64,000 nt of DNA, taken from Leucaena leucocephala. Lineage: Eukaryota; Streptophyta; Magnoliopsida; Fabales; Fabaceae. A program made the translations under genes and the position numbers. The number at the start of each line of letters is the position of its first letter. Within the stretch, counting starts at the first letter, position 1. The stretch is taken from contig CM073569.1 in the NCBI GenBank assembly GCA_037074615.1, positions 3,788,001-3,852,000 on the forward strand, read 5' to 3'. Below, in pieces: positions 1 to 11,395 of the stretch. Under the pieces are notes generated by a model. The model was not told where the DNA came from. It did not search any database and saw only the letters and a program-made list of their open reading frames with translations.

Positions 1-951
1 AAAAATTAATTTTTTACACCAGTCGTATACAATTGATATAAAATATCATATTTTTTACACGGGTTATTTCTATACCGGACCAAAGTCCGATGTAGAAGCT
101 CATTTTCAACTGGTTTAAAAATCTTATTTTCTAGCAATGTATTAACTTCTATAATTTTATTTTGTTAATATTATTAACTTTTATACTGAAACTAATCGCG
201 TTGTCAGAGTAAAATTAAATGATTTAAAAGAAAAATAACACTTGTATCAAATTAAAGATTTGAGAGAATATATTGATACATCCAAAATGATTTTCCTTTA
301 ATAAAATATAAGCATTGAGCTATAGGAATATTATTCCTATCCTTAACAGGAAAACTCAAAAGTTCAGAAATTTGGCTCATAATATAACTAGATAAGACCA
401 GAAAACACATAGTCCTGTTTACAACTGTATAAAAAATCTCATGAAAAGCATAAGTTTGAAACTCTTTTTTCCCTTTTCCTTTTTTGTTTTCTGGTTGGTA
501 AATGCCACAGTTTCAGCCTCGCTTACTTAACACACATTCTTTCCTTCTCAATCTACTCCAAACAAACCAAAAAATGAGATACTTTATTAGGTTAGATTCT
601 CTTTTAAATTTCTATCTAAATTAAAGCACTAATTCAAAACACTTGCCTTGGTTAGCTCCTAGTCTTGCATAAAATCTCAAATTTTGTTGAAAAAAATAAA
701 TAAATGTTGATAGCATTTGCTCTTCATGACAAGTCTATGATACTTTCTTTTCAAAGGTTGGGAGACTTAATTCAAATGACTCCACCCGTACTAGATAATT
801 GGAGAATTAATTTTAACCCTAAATATTACACATAAATTTTAAAAAAATCATATCATATTTATTTTAATTAATTAATTTATTTAATTTTTTTATCTATCTA
901 AATTAATTAGACGTGTGAGTAAAGTATGCAGGTCTTTCCACAAGCCCCCAA

Positions 952-1521
952 AATAATAAAGGATAAAGGTGCATCCAGCACCTCAAACTAATTTTAGATG
1001 AGCAATTAGCTCTCTAAACTAATTTTAGAGGTGCAATTAACACCCTAAAATATTTAAATTGTTATAATTTTACCCCTTTGCTAATAAAAATATAAACTTT
1101 TATTTGATACATGCCACATAAACTTTTTATTTTGACACATTATTATTTAAAATGACATATGTGTAATATTGTTTTAATAAATTGTACTAAATAAAATATA
1201 GAATTTTTTAATCTTCACATATAAATTCTATATAATACCAATTTTAGGTTTATTCAGTACTCTTTTTTTAAACAATATGACACATGCAATATTTTAAATA
1301 ATAATATGTTAAAATAAAAAGTTTACGTGACATAGATCGGATATAAATTTATATTTCTATTAATGAAAAGGTAGAATTATACCAATTTAAATACTTTAGG
1401 GTGCCGGTCGCACCTCCAGAATTAGTTTGGGGTGTTATTTGCACCCTTAAATATTTTAGGGTGTTAATTGTTCCTCTAAAATTAGTTTAGGGTGCTGGAT
1501 ACACCTTTACCTAATAATAAA
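952..1521. mobile_element. Mutator-type MITE with 9-bp target duplication
   Basis: The element at 961-1512 is 552 bp long. Its left end reads GGATAAAGGTGCATCCAGC and the reverse complement of its right end reads AGGTAAAGGTGTATCCAGC. The two arms stay similar inward for roughly 200 bp, including repeated tracts of the type CTAAACTAATTTTAGAGG. A perfect 9-bp direct repeat AATAATAAA flanks it at 952-960 and 1513-1521. A 9-bp duplication with long inverted repeats is what Mutator-like elements leave. No transposase is encoded, so it is non-autonomous. Confidence 0.8.
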
Positions 1522-1543
1522 TAATGATTTTTCTCCCATTGAT

Positions 1544-1560
1544 CACGTGATTGGCACGTG
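1544..1560. promoter_or_regulatory. pair of G-box palindromes (CACGTG)
   Basis: Two perfect CACGTG hexamers lie 5 bp apart, at 1544-1549 and 1555-1560. G-boxes bind bHLH and bZIP factors. No gene starts nearby: the CLE gene reads away from this point and ends about 630 bp off. A regulatory role is therefore unproven. Confidence 0.25.
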
Positions 1561-2192
1561 ACAAGAATAATGTAAAGCAGGTTGATGATTTTGAAAGGGC
1601 CGAAGAATCGAGTGAAAAAGTCTTACGCAAGATATGCAAAAACTCTTTCTTTTGCAGGTGCGCCAACAACTTTAAATGGTGGTGGGGATTTTACTTTACT
1701 TCATGATCAGGAACTCATGCCTCTCTCTCTATATTCTCTTTACAATATTAATAATAAACAATACAAATAAAAAAAAGAAAGAAGGAAGGAAAAACAGATA
1801 CTCCAAAACAATAATTAATAATAGTGAACAAACAAACCAAAGCTCTTTTGTGACATAGAGAGTTGTACTTGATGTTAGCATGCATGCATGGCTGCTTCTT
1901 CAATGTCTTCCTCTTTGCTGTGCCTTTTCAACTTTAAAGCTACGTTTCTTATGTGCTTTACATGCAAACTCTCCCCTGAGTTTGATTCTTTTGAGTTTAT
2001 TTGTCTGTGGGACAAGTTTCCCGTTTTTTTTTTCCTTTTGGTTCCTTGTGAAAAATTCACCCTTGCATGCAATCTGGAATCCTAAGAAGCTGTTAGAGAG
2101 ATATTACACAAACATAAAAAGTCCCATTCTCATCACAAGTACAACGTTAACATCTTGTGTGATCATCATCTTCTTGTCAGATTCCCGGTTCA

Positions 2193-3022
2193 CTAAGCCC
2201 GACCAGGAGGTCGACCGGAGTTTCCAGCTCTCCTGAACAAAATCATCAAGTAATATTTCAGCTAAAATCCTAAGATATCCAAATCAGTTTGACAAAAAGT
2301 GTTTATTATGGGTCTTCTAATGATAATGGATTTGGATTTAGTAAGTTCCAGTAAGGGTCAAAAGAGAAACAAGCATAAAAAGAAATTCAAAGTTTCACTA
2401 TATGCTTGAAAACTGATGATTCAAGGAGAAAGTAGTCAACCATATATACCTTATTTTCTTTATTATGCCTCTAAGACACCTCAAGACAAGAATTCAATGT
2501 AACAGTTGTAAAATGGAGACCTTCATAGTTGTATTTTAACCCGCTTTTCCATGAAACTTGAATCTGATATAAATGTAACTCTAATTTCTAGAAGAAGGCC
2601 TGAGAACTAAGTAAGCTTATTGTGTTTAGAGCGAGAGTATTATATGTATACCATTAACTGTTAAAAGCAATGTAGATATCAAAACAGAACATATTACAGA
2701 AACATCTGACCATAATACTTATAAAACACACAGACACAGTCACATGAAGGGAGAGAAACCTGTTGTGGATGGGATCAGGGCCATTGGGGACTCTTCTTTT
2801 GCTCATGTAGTTAAAATCCAACTCTTGTTGGTTAACTTGTTTATGATCATCATGCTTGAGTCTTTCTTCTGAAGATAGTGCTGTTGTGGTTGTTGCAGGA
2901 ACAGAAGAACCCAAGTTTCTTCCAACGACCAGAAGACAGACAAGCCCCACCACTGCAACTGCTCGACCACAGAACAACAACCTAGGAAGGCAAGAACAAC
3001 AACTTCCACTACCCCTACCCAT
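2193..3022 (-). CDS. CLE25: CLE25-like CLE peptide hormone precursor (two exons)
   Basis: This encodes a 100-residue secreted pre-propeptide. Exon 1 is 2760-3022 and exon 2 is 2193-2232, joined across a 527-bp GT-AG intron that splits an Arg codon. The N-terminus has a hydrophobic signal segment (about residues 18-35). The CLE dodecapeptide RRVPNGPDPIHN is at residues 76-87; in the family it is cut out, hydroxylated on proline and perceived by LRR receptor kinases. The core VPNGPDPIHN is that of Arabidopsis CLE25, a phloem-expressed CLE linked in Arabidopsis to root-to-shoot water-stress signalling. Exon 2 adds the tail RAGNSGRPPGRA, which resembles the CLE25 tail. Without splicing, the frame would run on into intron sequence. 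CLE26 is the main alternative name. Confidence 0.85.
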
Positions 3023-4197
3023 GTTTCAAAATATCCTTGTATCTATTTTATGACATAGTAGCCAGGAAGGGGATATATATATATATATATCAATCTATAT
3101 ATGTAAATAAGCCTTACAGTGACAGCTAGAGGAAGGAGGAAAACAGAGAAGGCTATGATTGCTTGATGATTGGGGGGTGAAAATGGGGGCTATATAAGAA
3201 GACAAACAAGAGAAGAGGAACAGAGAGAAGGCTAAGGAAAGAAAATGGTTTTATTGTATATTTATTTATTTTTACTTGAGAGGATTATGTGGTGTGGTTG
3301 GTTTTCTTTATAGGTTGGAGAGGGATTCTATTGCACTTTCTCGAACTCAGAGAGAGAGAGAGAGAGAGAGATGAGCTGGTTTCGAACAAGAGAAGGAGGG
3401 AACACTTTGCTTTATACTGAGGAGGGAGGTCCCAATACGACACCCCTTTTGCTTTGGGTTTGTGTATTTTCATGCAACTACGGTACCAAAAGACTACCTC
3501 ATTCTGATCTATCTATCCCTGCCTTTACGTACAATGTTGTTAAAAGAAAAAAAAAACATAATAGCTTGCCTTTACCTACATATGCTCTCTCTCTCTCTAG
3601 CTCAGTGCCTCCGGAATCAAGGAGAGTGCTGGGAATAGTATAAAATTCTCACTACTCGTGATCTCTCCATCTATAGATATATATAGTGCTCCCAGAAAGT
3701 GATGTTACTCCCTATCAGCTATCACTTGCTACTACTACTCTTTTATACTATTCCACATGATATATATAAAATTTATAACTAGTTCTTCATAAGTCATACA
3801 TAACGCAGCTTAGTTGGTTTTATGTCATTTGGAAAAAGAAATCAAAGGAGCAATGAATCCATTAATTTGACCAATAAAGTAAATCTATTAGGAAAAGGGA
3901 GAAATGAGAGCAAAAACATAGCATATATGAAAACAGAACAAAACAAAAGAAATAGATAACACTAAGAACAAGTTGGATTCTGTGGGCACCCCAAACATAC
4001 ATTCCTTGTAAATGGTTACTGTTTAATGATGACAGAAAAGTAGCAGACACCCTTCAAATTACTTATTATGCAATACCTACCTTCCATATCATTCTGCTTA
4101 ACTTTTCACTTACCTTAACTTCTCAAGTATTAGATGCTCCTATTGGCCTTATGTCCATGTCACACTAATATAATTTTGATTTTGATACCACCATCTA

Positions 4198-4366
4198 GAA
4201 GGTGAGCCTCAATGCAACGGGAAAGTTATTAGCATGTGACTTAGAAATCACAAGTTCAAGTCCTAGAAACAGCTTTTCGCTTGTAGAGATAAAGCTGCAT
4301 GCTTCTATCCCTCTATAGACCCCACTTGATGGCAACCTCATGCACTAGATAACCTTTTTAACCTAT
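4198..4366 (+). mobile_element. degenerate Au-like SINE
   Basis: The block opens with GGTGAGCCTCAATGCAACGG, carries a B-box-like CAAGTTCAAGTCC about 50 bases in, then GAAACAGC and AAGCTGCATGC, and closes with CTCTATAGACCCC and ATGCACTAGATAACC. The order and wording match the widespread Au family of plant tRNA-derived SINEs, which have a tRNA-like head, then AAACAGCCTCT, GGCTGCGTAC and GTGCACCGGGCT. Many CpG positions are lost, so the copy is old. The match rests on memory of the consensus. Confidence 0.6.
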
Positions 4367-7300
4367 AGTATAAATATATATGTCTTGGAAAGCTTGTTCA
4401 TCAATGCATTGTTGGCTGCTAGCCTCTTTATTGCCACGTATGCTTCAAAGTTTGTACCTGAGCACTGGCTGCCACACAAATGGCCCACATGTTTGTGCTC
4501 ATGTGTGCGTTTTACTAAGTAAGCATGTTGATTAATCGTATATATCTATAGATCCTATATATATTGATTAGATTAATTTATATTTTATAGGATATCTCAG
4601 TATAGGAATCTGTATGCTAAATGAATAGCAGAGAGGATGTACACACACACATATATATGCATATGCTTCTGAAGTATAGAATAGATTACTAACAGAAGCT
4701 GGTTCTTCCTTTGAGTGAGATATGAGATTAAGGGAATATATGGAGCACACCACACATTTCTTCTCATTACTCCTTAAGGCCAAAGAATAAGGCACAATTT
4801 GTCTTATCCATTCTTCTACATGATGATGAATCTGACAGTAATAAATCACAAACCAAAAGTGATTTTTGTTGGGAGAATCCAATGCTTGTTTTTTTTAACT
4901 GTAATAGCTTCAACATGAAGGTGCACGGATAAATAATAACTTACAGTAATTAATATATTAACTCTTGAGAGAAGCTTTAGGAATTGATGCCTTCTTGCCT
5001 ATGGCACATGTTTGATGTGGAATATTATATGTGCTTATAGACTCTTGATCATGACAACATGATTTTTATAAATTGACATACCAAAGTTCAGAAATTTGAG
5101 AATTTATAAGTGCTCATTCTGCAGAACCTTTTTGGACTCGTCACATACTTAGCATATGGCTACAATTTAGACTGCCAGTGTGTTTGGCACATACGGTGCG
5201 TCATCAAGCGTATATCAATAGGCCACAAGCTAGAGCTATTGGTTCCAATATGATTCTTTTTATTTAAACACATCAGTCTAAGTTTCCCTTCACCACGTTT
5301 TTCACAAAGTATTTTCTTAAGGAATTGAATGAAGAATCAAGACTTTGATATTAATTGTAGGATAGAGCTCTAATCACTGGTAAAAAAAGATATAGCTGTT
5401 AGTCAGGACGCAACTCTTTCTACTTAATCATAAGTTCAAAGGTCATTTTTTTGCCAATGACCTTAATATTGGCTGGCGTAAAGCTCACACCGTTTTTGGT
5501 ACAAGGTCGTGGATTCGATCCCACTGGTTCTATTTGACTCAACTTCTGCTCAAGGGTAAGATTTTGGCCACCTACCAATTAGATGGGCAAACATGTAGGC
5601 TTCCTAGCTGGCTAGTTTTATGAATTAGCATTATGCTGAAGAATGAGCTTAAAAAAGAGATTAGGTTCGGTAATCGACAGGTCGCTCTGTATATGTTATT
5701 CTTAGTAGAACCAGAACCTATAAACCAAAATGTCACCGTAGGTTTGTTCATCTTCTTCAAAGGACAAGTTCAGCATACGTGACATGATTCTGTGTAAAGT
5801 TTCTGTATAGAATAAGTATATTACGAAGCAGTGCTACGTCGCTCTTCTCTTCTGCATATATAATTCTTGCTCTACCAGTTTCTTTAGTGTTCTCAATTTG
5901 CCTTTCATTTTAAGAAGTAAATAAGAACACGATAATATAATGCTTGTTTGAAATATAGAATCCATTCTGAAAATAAATAATGATAGAGGACAGATGCAAA
6001 TAAGTTCAGCTGGAAACCATGTTTAAACCAGTGGAAGTGAAATGGTGAATAGATTATCTCTCTCTCTCTCTCTCTACACATTGCTGGATTTTCCGTATCT
6101 TTTTAAGGATTTATCACAGAAATAGATTATCTTTTTGCATCTGTAGCAAGATGAATGCCAGTACTGAGAGAATTGTGATTACCATTGCTTTATTTCAGAG
6201 CCCTGAAATTGATTTAATGGAACAAAGTATCCATCTTCACATATTCTTTTAATAAGTTTTTGTGCAGCCATTACCAACATAGAGTTGGTTGTAAGACTGT
6301 TAAATTCTTTTGGATTTTAAATTCAAGTCTCAGATACATGTAGTAGGAGATATAACCATGAACCTTAAAATTTGATTAGTTAGTTACTCATATTAGTAGT
6401 AATACAATATAAAAAAGCCTTGGATAGCAGGTGATTGTATCAAAAGATATCTTAACCGTTAATGTGGAGGCTAGCTACTATATGAAGTTCATTGGCTTTT
6501 AATTAGTTCAGTTACTATAAATATTTTTTTTTTCAATTCTGTTTCAGTGGGACCCTTGAATGGTGACAAGAAAAGGAAAGAAGGAAAATCTACGTTAATA
6601 TTATTATCAATGTGCGATGTAAAGAACTAATTAAAGATGAAGAGAGATGCATGAGTAACGTTGAAGATTATGGCTTGTGAACAAAAACAATATATTCTTC
6701 TTCTTGTTAATCATGATGATGGGACCTTGCAAGATTCAAGCTTATCAGCAAAATTGTAGTGTACTGATAATGGGATTAACTAGGCACCGTTGATCCAAAT
6801 ATGATCCGTCCTTGTTGCGCCCAAATTTGGATTCCCCCACTATGTCTTCTCAAGTACTTCTCAATAGTTTTATCTAAAATTAAAGCTAAATTAAAGTAAA
6901 GTAAACAATTATACCCATTGCTCTCTCTTATTTCAAGTTAGTAATTGGCCTTCCATATATACAGCTAAACTAACATGGATTATCATGCAAATACACAATA
7001 ATTAAAAATATAAATCGCTAATAGTTAGTTGAAGTGGTTTGGCCCTTATTCTTCTTAAGTAAAGTCTCAAATTTTAGTATTGTATATAGAGAAATTATGA
7101 TTAAATTAATAGAGAGCTTTGTACCTACGTGGTCCAACCTCATTCAATTTGAATAATATGAAAATAATAGTAATACTCAAAAGTTACTTCATATGCTAAA
7201 AAAGTTAGGTCTGACAAGAGTGACTAGTCTCTTACAATTAAATGAACCAAGATTCGAATCTCTTTGAGAGACATATCCATATTTAGTGTCTGAAGTCTCT

Positions 7301-7959
7301 ATTTGTAAATTTTATTGGCTAGAATAATTTGATATATTTTTATATACATAAAATATATGTATTTTGAAAAATTTGTATATAGAAAGTACCAATATTTGAA
7401 TTCAATTCATTTTGAATATCACCAAATTTTCCTAATTTTTAAGTAAGTAAAAACAAATTATTTAGACAATGATATTGTAACATAATGACATAAAATCCGG
7501 GGTTCGATCATAACCTCAAGTGTTAGTGTTTTGGTCATAATGTGAGAAGATGACACACTTAAATCCACATACACGCTAAACTAATTTGAATTTAGATTTG
7601 GTCAGTAATATCAAATGGCAGATGATTTGTAAAGAAGAAGAAAAATAGCAATGTAGAAAAGAATAAAAGGAGCAAAATATGAATGAATGAATTGGAGGAG
7701 TATGTAACTTTTATGGATTCGTACATAACAGCTTTGTGAGATGTCGGGCACAACAGGAAGATAGATATGATATGGTAAAATAATATCTGTCGTGAGGTTG
7801 GAATAAGTTCAACGCCCTCAGGCAAAAGTGGGAATCAGGAAGTCCAATGCATTTCATTTAATTAAGTTTAATCAAAAGATGCTTCTTCTAGTCCCATTAA
7901 TTAATTAATCCTATTTATAATTATTATTAGAGGGACACTTATTGGGAACCTCAAGTTCC

Positions 7960-8410
7960 TTTAATTTGCACTTGGCCAAAACTGTAATTTGAATTTTTTT
8001 TACACAACTAACAATTTTGGTTGAAAATTAATTTTGGACAAAACTTTAGTTTTAAACCTAGATTTTGAATAAATTACTAAAAATAACTTTTAGTTTGAAA
8101 CATAGGTTATGGACTATTCAATTACTATTTTATCCCTACTTTTTCTTACACTATCTCTCCTCTCTCCTCTCTCCTCTATCTTCTCCACTCTTCTCCTCTC
8201 TCCTCTCTCTTCTCTACACTCTCTTCTCTTTCCTCTTTCTTTTCTACTATCTTTTCTTTCTCTTACTTTTAATCAAATTATACATTTTTTAGTAATTTAT
8301 TAATATAAAAAGTAATTCTACTACTAATCCTCTAAATATTTCCATTCCCAAAATCTATCATTTCTAAAATCTATTTTCTAAAAACTAATCCAAACACAAC
8401 TTTAATAGGT
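7960..8410. mobile_element. probable non-autonomous element, copy A, CT-rich core
   Basis: The flanks of a (CTCT)-rich core at about 8150-8260 resemble those at 42.95-43.65 kb: TTACTATTTTATCCCTA before the core and TAGTAATTTATTAATATAAA after it, ending near CTAATCCAAACACAAC. Two dispersed copies with matching outer parts and unlike centres suggest one transposon family. I could not define target duplications or exact ends. Confidence 0.4.
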
Positions 8411-11057
8411 AAACAACCCTTAAAAGAAAGAACACCAACTTTCATGTTAACTATATGGTAGTAGCACTGTGTGTTCTTTACTTCCCACTTTTCTTTCGTT
8501 GTAATGCCCGCCATAAAGTATTGCATCTTAAATTTGGGGAATAAAAAAGTGAATCAGTCAAATGCTTTACTTTTTATTTAATTATATATATTTTCTTAAT
8601 TAAACATACGTGGTTGTCATTAAATTTAACGTCTTGATTAAATCATGCTTATAAAACATAATTACTTTATTAGATTCTGTTTGATGAGTTAATTAAAAAT
8701 GTTACTTTCACTCCTTGACACTGTTAGTTACTCATGGAAATTGAGTCCAGATATAAGATAAGCTAATATTTAAGTGAAGCTAATACTTTTTGATAATTAA
8801 GTTAAATATATTTTATACCAATTTATTCACCTTTTATTGAGAGAAGGATACAAATGGATAATGAAAAATTACACTTTTTTCACTTTATTTTATATTATTT
8901 ATTAAGTCTAACTATTTTTTTTATGACAGGTCTAACTATGTCTGATGTAAGTCTTCTGGCTCAATTCAAGTCGATTTACGTTTAGACATGGTGTGCAAAA
9001 AAGTTCAATTTAATCCCAATAAGTCATATAATAAAATCATACCTGACCAAATTAGGTTGATTGGTAGAGCTAAACTAGAACAAATGATCATACCACTTGG
9101 ACTCATGTATTCTTTTTTAATATTTTATAACTTGGATGGTTATTTTTTATTATTTGTTGAATGTCGTTGAAGATTCTTATAGATTTATAATTAATTTTAA
9201 TATTGTGGGATAAGTTTTATGAGTATAAGCTTAATTATATTTATTAAGTTGAAATCTCCCTTTTTATAAGGAAAAAAATAAAAAAAAATTGATGTATTGG
9301 ACTACCTAACTAGTTTAGGTAATATAGTGATCAAACCAAGTCTAATTTAACTTGATCTCAGGTTAGAACTGGACCAGACTAGACCGTAGGATATCTTGTT
9401 CAGTCCAAAATTTTCTCTAGATTAGATCTCAAATTGATGACTAGTTCAATTCAGTCTGATTCATGCACACCTATAATTCTAATAATATTAATTCAAACAA
9501 AAGGGATACAAAACTAATGGTAATAATTAATTGCTAGTTAAGATGGGAGATCTAATTCTTACACAAACCTTTAGATGGACCAAAAGGCTACTATGAGAGA
9601 TGTAAATACTAAGAATTAGAACATATTCAGTGAAGATTACTTTGAACTAAAGCTGGCACTGATAGCTTTGTTTATGGTAAAAATCGCCAACAGAACATAT
9701 TCAGTGGTGATAACTAAATTCGCCTTGCCAGCTTTTTTTGTATTTTCTCTTTCTATAGGTTATATGTATAATTAAACCCAAGAAGCTGCTTGCCATGTTA
9801 ACGTACGTTCGTTTTGTATGATATGGGTATCTTAAAAGTGTTTGTAGAAAGATTAATATCAATAATCGATAATTAAATTAGATTATGCTGACTTCATCTA
9901 AACTGATATTCTGGAACCGTATACAATCATTTACTTAATAATCATTACAATCATTTGCAAACTTAAATTATACAACTTTGAGAATTGAAAATAATTTAAA
10001 TTTTTTAAATAAATAAATCTCAAAAGTTATTTTTGTAAAACAAAAATAGCAGTCATATAAATATTTATTAGGCCTATTTTATTTTAGGAAAGATATGATA
10101 TTTTTTTGTTACAAGAAAGATATGATTTATGAAGGGGGAACAATAGAAGCTTTCCCCGGAACTACCAAGTTGGGCCATTATAACACGTTGGGACAAATAA
10201 ATTAATCATATTCTTGGTCCCAAAAAAAAAACAGTCATATAATGCTTCATGGACTCTTACACAAACTTGTAAAGAGACTTCAAATTCACTCTAATAGTAC
10301 ATATAGTTCATAGGTTCAGTTAGCGAATATATATATATATAAAATATATAATTATTTAAAATATGTTAAATTTCTAGATAATATCATTTTGTTGTAATTC
10401 TAATTGTAGCGCTTAGTAAGGCATCCTAACTCTTCAGTGTCTAAATTTAAGCTTGAGGATAATTGATATGTTATCATGTCCAATATTAGTATCACCTAAG
10501 AAAAAAAAAATTTCGCTCCTATCTTTAGATCGTGGGTGAACCTAACTTTCTTTAAAAAAAATTTTAGCAAACAAAAAAATATTCACTCTAATCATACTCA
10601 ACTCAAATATTTAAATTTTTTGTGAATTTACTAACTATGGTTGAGTCTAACGAAAGAAATTAACCTCTCTAACATAATAAACTAAATTTTAAATTATTAT
10701 TACATAATTTATATTTTATAAAAAGATACATATATTTAACAAAAAAACAGTGTATTTGTGAGCCAGTCCCACAACTTCTAATTATTATAATTTCTGTCAT
10801 GTATAAATACTTTATTTTTATCTCCTGAAAATGGATCGCATTATATATATATATATTTATATTACTTCCTTCCAACTTTATATATAAAAAATTTTCTTTA
10901 AGAAAAGACACTAAAATGGCTTGTTTAAAATTTTTAGTATCATTTTTTATTTTTATCCCATTAGTTATTGGTTATCATTACTGTATTAATTATCTTACTC
11001 TCTCTATATAAATAATAGAGTTGTGAAAAAATAAATTATATTTTTATTTTATATTTA

Positions 11058-11309
11058 CTCATTTTATCTTTAATATATAACCTAATTAAAAAATTGATCT
11101 TGATCCTAAATATAAGACTTTTTTTATATTTATTTTTTTTAAATTATCTATATAAATACTCTCTTAATAATAATTAAATAAGAGAGATAGAATAAATTAA
11201 AGAAAATAGTTATAGTATTTTATAAAAATTAAGTTATATTAAATAATTTAATTAATTTTTTAATTTAATTTAATTAATTAAATATATTTTATATTAAAAA
11301 TTAAGAGAG
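11058..11309 (-). mobile_element. Stowaway-type MITE, family 1 copy (252 bp)
   Basis: The ends are bounded by TA dinucleotides (11056-11057 and 11310-11311). The sequence lines up with the reverse complement of the better preserved copy in an ALA3 intron at 20170-20431, through blocks such as TTGATCTTGATCCTAAATA and AATAATAATTAAATAAGAG. It is AT-rich with no coding capacity. It lies about 90 bp upstream of the first possible start codon of the cyclo-ligase gene, so it may form part of that promoter or leader. Confidence 0.6.
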
Positions 11310-11395
11310 TATTATTTTTTAACTAACTCTAAATTTTTGATCTATTTAATTTAATTATTTGTACGTTATAAAAAATTGGAAGAGTACTAGAAATT

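Larger units (their letters stand above)
1..2192. other. intergenic region, AT-rich, no gene seen
   Basis: No coding exon is supported here; the short open frames have no recognisable sequence. About 130-297 is the right half of a fold-back repeat also present in an ALA3 intron near 16.6 kb (shared blocks TTTTGTTAATA and AAAATTAAA). A complete MITE sits at 961-1512. Two CACGTG palindromes at 1544-1549 and 1555-1560 lie just beyond it. The last few hundred bases are the 3' flank of the CLE gene. Confidence 0.6.
3023..11395. other. 8.4-kb intergenic region, repeats only
   Basis: The first 400 bases are the CLE promoter and 5' leader, with an (AT)n tract near 3073-3090, purine-rich stretches and an (AG)n run near 3350-3371. 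Farther on there is an Au-like SINE near 4.2 kb, sequences with B-box-like cores (for example GGATTCGATCC at 5511-5521), a (CT)n run at 6055-6075, a pyrimidine-rich fold-back element near 8.0-8.4 kb, and a Stowaway-type MITE at 11058-11309. No open frame looks like a conserved protein. Confidence 0.6.

Noticed and set aside
2856..3053. Plus-strand frame rich in Thr, Arg and Gln
   Set aside because: It is antisense to CLE exon 1.
3371..3643. 90-residue plus-strand frame with (AG)n at its start
   Set aside because: It lies in the leader and promoter of the CLE gene, with no conserved motif and microsatellite sequence.
8065..8303. Leu/Ser/Phe-rich frames
   Set aside because: They are translations of a CT-repeat tract inside a transposon-like element.
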